DNA from: Schaalia canis
Lineage (GTDB): Bacteria; Actinomycetota; Actinomycetes; Actinomycetales; Actinomycetaceae
Direction of reading: 5' to 3'
NCBI RefSeq assembly: GCF_003858455.1
Contig: NZ_RQZF01000004.1
Coordinates: 62,001-126,000, forward strand
Length of the DNA stretch: 64,000 nt
Every line of letters begins with the position of its first letter. The first letter of the stretch is position 1. A program made the translations under genes and the position numbers. The notes beneath the pieces are model-generated. The model was not told where the DNA came from. It made no database searches and saw only the letters and a program-made list of their open reading frames with translations. Positions 57,803 to 64,000 of the stretch are shown piece by piece.

Positions 57803-58651
57803 ATGACACAGCACGAGTCGCAGCATGACGCGCCCACGCAGACGTCCCATGCGCCCTCCTTACCGCCAAGTTTCGCTCCCCGCGCAGGAGGAACGCCTCC
57901 AGCATCACCACGCGGGCCGCGATTCTCTGGCTTCCTGCGAGGGGCGCTTGCCCCTCGCCGCTGGCAAAAGGGTGCGTCGGTTCTTGTCGTCACCATCGCC
58001 TCAGGGCTTCTCTTTGGACTCTCAGCCTCAAATGCCCGCGATAATGCCGAACATGATGGAGATCTGGTATCACTGGTACGTCAACGCCAAACGATCGTTG
58101 CCAGCTTGGAAGACCAGATGTCGGGTGCCCAAGCTCAGGTGGCACGCCATCTTGAACAAGAGGTCGGAGGACTGGAAGACACCCTTAACCAGCGCCGAGG
58201 TGTAACCTACCTTCCGGTGAGCGGTCCGGGCGTGACAGTGACCTTAAATGATGCCCCTCCAGGCCCACTGCCTGAGAACGCTAAGCCGGATGACCTTGTT
58301 ATTCACCAGCAAGACATTGAAGATGTAATGAACGCCCTATGGTCTGGAGGCGCCGAGGCGATGACTGTCCAGGATGTGCGCATTACGTCGCGCACGGTAG
58401 TGCGGTGTATTGGTAATGTCATTCTTATTGATGGAACATCTTTCTCTCCGCCGTATCGGATCTCTGCCATTGGGGATCCGCCGGCGTTGAGGGAGGCTGT
58501 GAATGTGAATCCGCAGATCATCAACTACAAGGCGTATGTTGCCCTGTATGGCTTGGGGTGGAAGTTTGAAACGAATGACCACCTTGACCTGCCTGCAGCC
58601 ACCCCGGATGCAGCAGTGAAATATGCACAAGTGATGGAGAAGCATGGCTGA
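57803..58651 (+). CDS. DUF881 family protein
   Basis: The 282-residue protein has a disordered Pro/Ala-rich cytoplasmic start, a membrane helix at about 55-75, an extracytoplasmic coiled coil (VSLVRQRQTIVASLEDQMSGAQAQVA) and the DUF881 domain (TYLPVSGPGVTVTLNDAP; NALWSGGAEAMTVQDVRI; PPYRISAIGDP). The family is conserved beside crgA and sortase and is implicated in envelope or division. The ATG follows AGGAGGGG. It overlaps the sortase gene by eight bases. Confidence 0.92.
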   Translation: MTQHESQHDAPTQTSHAPSLPPSFAPRAGGTPPASPRGPRFSGFLRGALAPRRWQKGASVLVVTIASGLLFGLSASNARDNAEHDGDLVSLVRQRQTIVASLEDQMSGAQAQVARHLEQEVGGLEDTLNQRRGVTYLPVSGPGVTVTLNDAPPGPLPENAKPDDLVIHQQDIEDVMNALWSGGAEAMTVQDVRITSRTVVRCIGNVILIDGTSFSPPYRISAIGDPPALREAVNVNPQIINYKAYVALYGLGWKFETNDHLDLPAATPDAAVKYAQVMEKHG

Positions 58652-59414
58652 ACATGTGCGTCGTCGCCCGCCATTGAGCCCGGCAGCCCGAGTGTTTTAC
58701 GGCACAATCGGCGTTATCGGTGAACTGCTCATTACGGCGGCAGTAGTCGTTGCCCTTTTCGCGTTTTGGCAGCTTTACTACACCAGCTACAAGGTCGAAG
58801 GCCCCCGCCAGGAGCGCATTGCCGAGTTTGCAACAAAGCATAAGCCTGCTGTCACTAACGAGGGCGAGCGCCGTACGGATGATCCACCGCCCGTAGCAAC
58901 TCCAGCACTTGGCGAAACATACGGCCTCATTCACTTCCCCACGTGGGACTGGATGCGCACGCCTCTGACCCAAGGCACTGCGCAACTTGACCTTGATAAT
59001 GGCAACGCTGGCCACTACGCAGATTCAGCCCAGCCGGGTGAAATTGGAAACTTCTCGGTGGCCGGTCACCGCCGTACCTCGGGTGAAAACTTCCGCTGGA
59101 TTGATCGTCTCAAGGATGGCGACAAGGTGATTGTTGAGGTGGCAGACACCTACTATGTCTACAGCATGAAGCGCGCCCAGATCGTTGGTGCAGAAGAGGA
59201 AGGCAATGAACGCGTCATTGCCCCCGTCATTGACGACCCCACCTTTAGCTTGGTCCCCAGTGAACGGTGGATGACAATGACGAGTTGCCACCCCGAGTGG
59301 AGCAACTACGAGCGCTATATCGCTCACCTGCAGTTCGAGTACTGGACGCCCAAGTCAACGGGTGTACCCGCCGAGCTCGTGGCAGCCCCCTACAACAAGC
59401 CCGCAGCCTCCTGA
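58644..59414 (+). CDS. Class E sortase
   Basis: Sortases attach LPxTG/LAxTG-type surface proteins to peptidoglycan. The 256-residue protein has an N-terminal membrane helix (28-48) and a sortase domain with His in VAGHRRT, the catalytic Cys in MTMTSCHPEW and Arg in SNYERYI. Class E is assigned from this motif set, the single helix and the DUF881 neighbour. It is translationally coupled to DUF881 and followed by a small membrane protein. Confidence 0.94.
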   Translation: MAEHVRRRPPLSPAARVFYGTIGVIGELLITAAVVVALFAFWQLYYTSYKVEGPRQERIAEFATKHKPAVTNEGERRTDDPPPVATPALGETYGLIHFPTWDWMRTPLTQGTAQLDLDNGNAGHYADSAQPGEIGNFSVAGHRRTSGENFRWIDRLKDGDKVIVEVADTYYVYSMKRAQIVGAEEEGNERVIAPVIDDPTFSLVPSERWMTMTSCHPEWSNYERYIAHLQFEYWTPKSTGVPAELVAAPYNKPAAS

Positions 59415-59450
59415 GCCGCGACAAGCGTTTAACCAACAAGGATTTCTCTC

Positions 59451-59603
59451 ATGTACGCATGGCTATTTCGTCACCTGCCCGGCCCCGTCTGGCTCAAAGT
59501 CATTGAGTCACTGATCATCGTGATGGCTGTGCTCTATCTGCTTTTTGAGCACGTCTACCCGTGGGCACAGAACTACCTCAACCTCGCTGACAATTCCGTC
59601 TGA
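59451..59603 (+). CDS. Small conserved membrane protein downstream of sortase
   Basis: The 50-residue protein (MYAWLFRHLPGPVWLKVIES followed by a hydrophobic helix LIIVMAVLYLLFEHVYPW) is the small membrane protein conserved next to class E sortase in Actinobacteria. AAGGA lies eight bases before the ATG. The function is unknown. A strong terminator follows, and pabA, usually next in this cluster, is absent. Confidence 0.88.
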   Translation: MYAWLFRHLPGPVWLKVIESLIIVMAVLYLLFEHVYPWAQNYLNLADNSV

Positions 59604-59630
59604 TCGGGTAGGCCCAACCTCAAACCTTCG

Positions 59631-59671
59631 AAGCTCGCGTTCTCCGGCTTAAAGCCGCAGAACGCGAGCTT
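59631..59671 (+). terminator. Intrinsic terminator of the sortase operon
   Basis: AAGCTCGCGTTCT pairs with AGAACGCGAGCTT (13 bp); an inner CGGCTTAAAGCCG hairpin closes it, and TTTCTTT follows. Confidence 0.92.
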
Positions 59672-59741
59672 TTCTTTGTGCCGGGCATGCCCTGGGAGTG
59701 AAGGTAGGCGTTGGGATGAGAGAGGCAGATTGTTAGCGCGG

Positions 59742-59812
59742 CGTCCAGGTGTGTGCTCAAAGGTGAAAACCCACCCAGGCGGGTGCATTTCTGCTGGAGT
59801 CACATGCGGGAG
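59742..59812 (+). repeat. Palindromic repeat, copy 5 (71 bp, diverged)
   Basis: It keeps the CCAGGTGTG left end and the TCACATGCGGGAG right end of the family; the centre is unrelated, and it is one base shorter. Confidence 0.6.
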
Positions 59813-59883
59813 CGCGATGCGTCCCAATGCGATGGAAGGGGTGGGTGTGTTACGGCTCGGCACATGAGCTGAAGCGCGGTGCG

Positions 59884-59985
59884 GGCGGATGGGCATGCGA
59901 CCACGCGCCCATCCGCCTGCCAGAGTCCTATCGCCTGCCAGGGCTCTATCTGCCTGTCGGAGTTCTATCCGCCTGCCAGGGCCGC
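59884..59985 (+). repeat. Hairpin and four 18-19 bp tandem repeats
   Basis: GGCGGATGGGC / GCCCATCCGCC (59884-59894, 59907-59917) forms an 11-bp stem. From 59911 four imperfect units follow, of form ATCCGCCTGCCAGAGTCCT (59911, 59930, 59948, 59967). Confidence 0.7.
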
Positions 59986-60060
59986 ATCCGTCTCCGCTGC
60001 CTCCGGGTGTGCCCCTTGGTCCAAGGGGACACTGTTAGGCGCGATAACGGCTAAAACAAT

Positions 60061-60108
60061 GGGGCGTGTGGTGGTGAACGACAACTGCCGTTCACCACCA
60101 CACGCCCC
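60061..60108 (-). terminator. Terminator of the pknA-pknB operon
   Basis: A perfect 20-bp stem GGGGCGTGTGGTGGTGAACG / CGTTCACCACCACACGCCCC has an 8-nt loop; on the minus strand ATTGTTTTAG follows. Confidence 0.9.
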
Positions 60109-60179
60109 AGGAGACTAAGCAGCTCAGGCTTTACCGAATCAGCTTCTGAGTGCCTATAGGTCTCATGAGTGCGATGAGA

Positions 60180-62198
60180 TCAGTTCCCATTACCCGGAGT
60201 GGATGGTGCAGGGGTGCCAGGAGTAGTCGGGTTGGAAGGCTGTGGCTGCTGCGGTCCGGTGGAGACAAACACCGTCACGCGGCTTGAAGGGCCGAAGGGA
60301 ACCTTCTGGCCGCCCTTGGGTGAAATCGCAAAGACAATATCCTTCGCGGCCTCATTAGGCTGGCGATTCACCTCAGCGGTCAAGCCAACCTCTGTCAGCG
60401 CGGCGACAACCTCAGCTTCAGTCTTACCCTCCAGGCCAGAGGGAATGACAATGTCACCAGAGGCAATCATCAGGCGCACGGCACTGTTCTTCTTCACCGA
60501 CTCACCGAATGCAGGCTCAGAGCTGACGATCAAGCCCTTGGTGTAGGGCCCATCAATGATGTCAACATTACCGACAATCAGACCTTTAGCCGTCAAGGCG
60601 TCACGGGCCTGATCCTGGTTCATATTCGACAGGTCTGGGACTTCCACTGAATCGGGGCCAGAGGAGAGCGTGAGCTTCACCGTAGAACTCCCCTTCACTT
60701 TCTGTCCGGGGGAGGGGTTGGTCTTGGCAACAAGATCCTTCGCAATCTCATCAGAGGCGACCGTTTCAGAATCCTTCTCAACAGTCAGCCCGAGATCCTC
60801 CAGAAGTTTCTTAGCTTCATCGTAGGAGCGTCCCAGAATGTCGCTAGGGATCGTGACAGAGTTCGGGCCCAGCGAGATCGTGGCAACGACGGTTTCGCCA
60901 GGCTTGACAGACTGGCCCCCCTCAGGGCTGGTACGAATAATGCGCCCCTTCTCGACAGTGTCGGAGTTTTCCTCGCCGCCAAGAGCGAACTTCAGCCCGA
61001 GGGGTTCGAGGGTGCGACGGGCCTCGTCCTGAGTCATACCAGCAAGCGTGCGGGGTACCTCAACGAGCATCTCATCTGATTGAGCGGTGTCGTTTCCAAA
61101 GAGCAAGAAAGCGCCACCGGCAATGGCCAACGCCAGCAGTGCAAGCAGGGACACTAGCAGTGCCACAGGCTTCTTACGTTCAGGAGCTTCAGGAGCGGTC
61201 ACCTGAGCAAAGGAGGGCGCCACCGTAGTCTCAGTGGTGGGGCGGGGGCGCATTGCCGTCACCGGGGGAGGCATCGGAATCGTTGCTGTCATTTCCGAGG
61301 GCGTGCCCCAGACCTCGGTGGCCGGAGCTTCAACATCCATACCATGCATGGCACGAGTAAGGTCGGTGCGCATGACCGCAGCGGACTCATAACGGTCAGC
61401 GGGGTCCTTTGCCATCGCCTTCATGACGACACGATCAAGTGACACGGGGACATCGGCAGCCAGCGTGGATGGTGCTGGAGGGAGGGAAGATACATGCTGG
61501 TAGGCCACCGACACTGCTGAGTCTCCGCGGAAGGGAGGCTGGCCGGTGAGGAGCTCAAAAAGCAGCACACCCACCGCATACAGGTCGGAGCGAGGATCAA
61601 CCTGATCGCCACGCGCCTGCTCGGGGGAGAGGTACTGCGCGGTGCCCACCACAGCGTTCGTCTGAGTCATGGTGGCTTGGGAGTCGGTAAGGGCGCGGGC
61701 GATACCGAAGTCCATCACCTTCACCTTGCCATCATTCGTGAGCATGATATTGCCCGGTTTGATGTCACGGTGAACGAGGTTTGCCGTGTGCGCGTACGCC
61801 AGAGCCGAGAGGACACCCGCGGCAATCTCAACAGCTTCGTCGATGGGAACCGCAGTGCCGTCAGAGAGGAGGTCCTTCACGGTGTGGCCCTCCACGTACT
61901 CCATGACGATGTAGGGCACGGACACGGTGGAACCGTCGGGGGTAATGATGTCTTCTTCCCCGGTGTCATAGACGGCGACAATATTGGGGTGGTTCAGGGA
62001 GGCCGCCGACTGTGCTTCGCGGCGGAATCGCGCCTGGAACACGGAATCGCGCGCGAGGTCCGTCCGCAGTCGCTTAATAGCGACAATGCGATTGAGGCGG
62101 GTGTCGAAGCCTAGGTTGACCTCGGCCATGCCGCCTCGGCCGATGAGCGAGCGTACCTCGTATCGGCCACCTAGGTGGTGGGCCATGGAGTCGACCAT
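60180..62198 (-). CDS. pknB: Serine/threonine protein kinase PknB with PASTA domains
   Basis: PknB senses peptidoglycan or lipid II fragments and phosphorylates growth and division proteins. The 672-residue protein has a kinase domain (1-275) with IGRGGMAEV, VAIKRL, HRDIKPGN and DFG, a Pro/Thr-rich juxtamembrane linker, a membrane helix near 340-362, four extracytoplasmic PASTA domains (about 370-640) and a Pro/Thr tail. The ATG at 62198 has AGGAGG eight bases upstream and overlaps the pknA end by 28 bases. A strong terminator follows. Confidence 0.97.
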   Translation of the reverse strand: MVDSMAHHLGGRYEVRSLIGRGGMAEVNLGFDTRLNRIVAIKRLRTDLARDSVFQARFRREAQSAASLNHPNIVAVYDTGEEDIITPDGSTVSVPYIVMEYVEGHTVKDLLSDGTAVPIDEAVEIAAGVLSALAYAHTANLVHRDIKPGNIMLTNDGKVKVMDFGIARALTDSQATMTQTNAVVGTAQYLSPEQARGDQVDPRSDLYAVGVLLFELLTGQPPFRGDSAVSVAYQHVSSLPPAPSTLAADVPVSLDRVVMKAMAKDPADRYESAAVMRTDLTRAMHGMDVEAPATEVWGTPSEMTATIPMPPPVTAMRPRPTTETTVAPSFAQVTAPEAPERKKPVALLVSLLALLALAIAGGAFLLFGNDTAQSDEMLVEVPRTLAGMTQDEARRTLEPLGLKFALGGEENSDTVEKGRIIRTSPEGGQSVKPGETVVATISLGPNSVTIPSDILGRSYDEAKKLLEDLGLTVEKDSETVASDEIAKDLVAKTNPSPGQKVKGSSTVKLTLSSGPDSVEVPDLSNMNQDQARDALTAKGLIVGNVDIIDGPYTKGLIVSSEPAFGESVKKNSAVRLMIASGDIVIPSGLEGKTEAEVVAALTEVGLTAEVNRQPNEAAKDIVFAISPKGGQKVPFGPSSRVTVFVSTGPQQPQPSNPTTPGTPAPSTPGNGN

Positions 62199-64000
62199 GT
62201 TGTGACCTCCTGGAGTGGATGGAACTCAGCGCCGAGCACAGCCGACGCGAACCCTAACTTTGAAAACAATACTGCCAAAGCGACGGCGACTAAGGCCAGG
62301 AAGATAATCCCGGCGATCAGCCACCGAAGAATGAGACGCCACAGTGGTGTGGGTGGCGCAGTGATGGAACGCGAGTAGCGCGTGCGCATGGGGCGTCGCG
62401 TGGGAGCTGCGGCGGCTTCAATGGAAGCCGGTGTCACGCTATGCCACAGGATAGGGGCGCGCCGCTGCGGAGCATGACGCTGCGGGCGGCGAGAGAAACG
62501 CTGGGGTGCCGTGGTCGAGTCGGCTCGCACGGGACGGAAGGACGGCACGTTTCCTGCGCGTTCAGTCTCCGCGTGGGACGAGGCCGCCACCCGTTGCGGG
62601 GGTGGTGCAAAGCTGGGAGGAGCAGGCCGCTGGGGGGCTGCTGGCGCTGCCTGCGCGGGGGTCGGCATTGCTGGAGTGGGAGCAGGAGGGGCCTGCGAGG
62701 GTGCCACTGCGGGTACTTCAGGTGTTGATGTCTGAGCAGGCGCATAGGTGGGAGGCAAGACAGGCTGAGGAAGAGCTGCTGGAGCTGAAGCCTGCGGGAG
62801 AGCGCCTGAGTGGGCCTCCCGAACCGGCGCAAAGTGCGGAACCACAACAGAATCAGCGGTTCCACGTTCACTGTGCTGAGAACCACGGTGGCGTAGCTTC
62901 AAAGCCAACTGAGCGCTCATACTCGTATCCGAATGGGGCTCATGCCCCACATCGGCTTGTCCAACGGTGATCCCAGCACTGCCCTCAGCGGTGGCGGCCA
63001 CATCAACGGCGGCAACCGCTGCGGGAGCCGCATGGTGAGGCTGAGGTGCGCGAGAAGACTCAGGGCCGACAACCGCATCCAGTGAGGCAGCCTCAAAGTC
63101 AACGGGTCGGAGCATTTCCTCAGGTAGGGTCCGCGCCGGCGTGTGCTCAATGGGAGAAACAACCGGCTGCGCGGGAGCCTGAGGTGTAACACCGCCAGGT
63201 TGAGGCAGTGGGCGAGGAGAAATAGGAATGTCCAAAGCCTGCGCCGCCCCGACCAGGTCACGAACGAGTGCGCGACCTGAAGCAGGACGTTGAGAAGGCT
63301 CCTTCTCCAACAGGTGCATAATGACCTGCGCTAAGGGGGCAGGCACGTCGGACGGCAGTGGCGGCACAGCCTCATTCACATGAGCAAAAGCAATCTCCAC
63401 CTGCGATGAGCCTGTGAACGGCCGCTTACCGGCTGCGGCCTCGTACGCGATAACGCCCAGGGCGTAGAGGTCACCCAAAGTGGTGGCAACCTCACCAAGA
63501 GCCTGTTCTGGCGGCAAATACTGAGCCGTGCCCATCACCATGCCAACGGCAGTCAGATCAACCTGATCGGCCGTCCGTGAAATACCAAAGTCAGTAATCT
63601 TCACCATGCCAGAGGGGCGGATAAGCACATTCGCGGGCTTAATGTCACGGTGAACAACGCCCGCCGCAGCCGCGGCACTCAACGCCATTGCCATCTGAAT
63701 GAGCACGGGAATGAGGTACTCAGCGCTCAGGCGCTGTCCACCCTTGAGGTAGTCCGTCAGGGGGCGACCGTCGATAAGCTCCATCACCAGCCACCCGCAG
63801 CCGCCGTCCTCGCCAGAATCCAGAACCGCAGCAATATTCGGATGCTCAATCCGCAAGGTATTCTTCGCCTCTAAACGGAGGCGTGACAGGGGCAGTTCCT
63901 CCCCCGAGAGTTCGGGGCGGAGGACCTTAGCGGCAACAAGACGGCCTGAGAGCTGGTCGCGTGCCTTCCAGACTTCACCCATGCCGCCCTTGGCAATAAG
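62171..64000 (-). CDS. pknA: Serine/threonine protein kinase PknA (5' end outside window)
   Basis: The frame is open to base 64000; the first visible residues are LIAKGGMGEVWKARD, the glycine-rich loop, so only about 15-20 N-terminal residues are missing. The kinase core has VAAKVLRPEL, HRDIKPAN, DFG and GTAQYLPPEQ, then a long Pro/Ala-rich linker (about 260-550) and a membrane helix near the C-terminus (LILRWLIAGIIFLALVAVALAVLF). PknA works with PknB in cell-shape control. The order pknA-pknB suggests that pbpA, rodA and pstP lie further right. Confidence 0.94.
   Translation of the reverse strand, partial: LIAKGGMGEVWKARDQLSGRLVAAKVLRPELSGEELPLSRLRLEAKNTLRIEHPNIAAVLDSGEDGGCGWLVMELIDGRPLTDYLKGGQRLSAEYLIPVLIQMAMALSAAAAAGVVHRDIKPANVLIRPSGMVKITDFGISRTADQVDLTAVGMVMGTAQYLPPEQALGEVATTLGDLYALGVIAYEAAAGKRPFTGSSQVEIAFAHVNEAVPPLPSDVPAPLAQVIMHLLEKEPSQRPASGRALVRDLVGAAQALDIPISPRPLPQPGGVTPQAPAQPVVSPIEHTPARTLPEEMLRPVDFEAASLDAVVGPESSRAPQPHHAAPAAVAAVDVAATAEGSAGITVGQADVGHEPHSDTSMSAQLALKLRHRGSQHSERGTADSVVVPHFAPVREAHSGALPQASAPAALPQPVLPPTYAPAQTSTPEVPAVAPSQAPPAPTPAMPTPAQAAPAAPQRPAPPSFAPPPQRVAASSHAETERAGNVPSFRPVRADSTTAPQRFSRRPQRHAPQRRAPILWHSVTPASIEAAAAPTRRPMRTRYSRSITAPPTPLWRLILRWLIAGIIFLALVAVALAVLFSKLGFASAVLGAEFHPLQEVTTWSTPWPTT

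Larger units (their letters stand above)
59604..60179. other. 576-bp spacer, repeats and terminators only
   Basis: No gene is seen. It carries the sortase terminator, palindromic repeat copy 5, a hairpin plus 19-bp tandem repeats, an inverted repeat near 60014-60030 (CCCCTTGG/CCAAGGGG) and the pknB terminator. Confidence 0.7.

Overview
The window is the replication-origin region of a high-G+C Gram-positive chromosome, most likely from the Actinomycetaceae (an Actinomyces- or Schaalia-like organism). The gene order rnpA-rpmH-dnaA-dnaN-recF-dciA-gyrB-gyrA-DUF3566-tRNA-Ile-tRNA-Ala is the actinobacterial origin order. CrgA, a class E sortase, PASTA kinases, a DLW-39 protein and an SCO7613-type giant membrane protein are actinobacterial hallmarks. 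The cut-off sialidase at the left edge fits a host-associated lifestyle. The genus is inferred from gene content, not from a search.

Layout. 1-1560: a partial secreted sialidase with an operator-rich promoter, and a HAD hydrolase. 1561-8800: chromosome segregation and the classical minus-strand origin cluster (parS sites, parB, parA, rsmG, khpB/jag, yidC, yidD, rnpA, rpmH). 8799-11325: oriC, with DnaA boxes on both sides of dnaA. 11326-20450: plus-strand replication genes (dnaN, recF, dciA, gyrB, gyrA), DUF3566 and two tRNAs with a tiny DLW-39 gene between them. 20540-30080: AlkD-like DNA repair protein, bifunctional PBP, the rpsF-ssb-rpsR-rplI operon, a frameshifted MATE transporter, and dnaB preceded by a dense DnaA-box cluster. 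30080-39374: accessory genes, namely a nitroreductase, an FtsX-type ABC exporter, a toxin-antitoxin pair between two copies of a 72-bp palindromic repeat, DUF523, and a polar amino acid ABC importer. 39375-49552: a 1929-residue membrane protein, a lipoprotein and a Ca2+-type P-ATPase. 49793-53519: an overlapping operon of a divergent S-adenosylhomocysteine hydrolase-like protein, an amidohydrolase/deaminase and a DUF985 cupin. 53730-64000: Cof-type HAD phosphatase, LEA-like membrane protein, cyclophilin, rhomboid protease, crgA, DUF881, class E sortase, a small membrane protein, and the pknB-pknA kinase operon running off the right edge.

How it fits together. DnaA, the helicase loader DciA, the helicase DnaB, the sliding clamp, RecF and gyrase are all here, with ParABS directly beside the origin. 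DnaA-box clusters occur at oriC, upstream of dnaB and next to crgA, which suggests that DnaA titration or regulation extends into replisome and division genes. The items most worth following up are the DnaA-box array in front of dnaB, three parS sites written into the parB reading frame as VSRET peptides, a dispersed 71-72 bp palindromic repeat family (five copies, two flanking a toxin-antitoxin pair), and the SAHH-like/deaminase operon whose hydrolase lacks several canonical active-site histidines.
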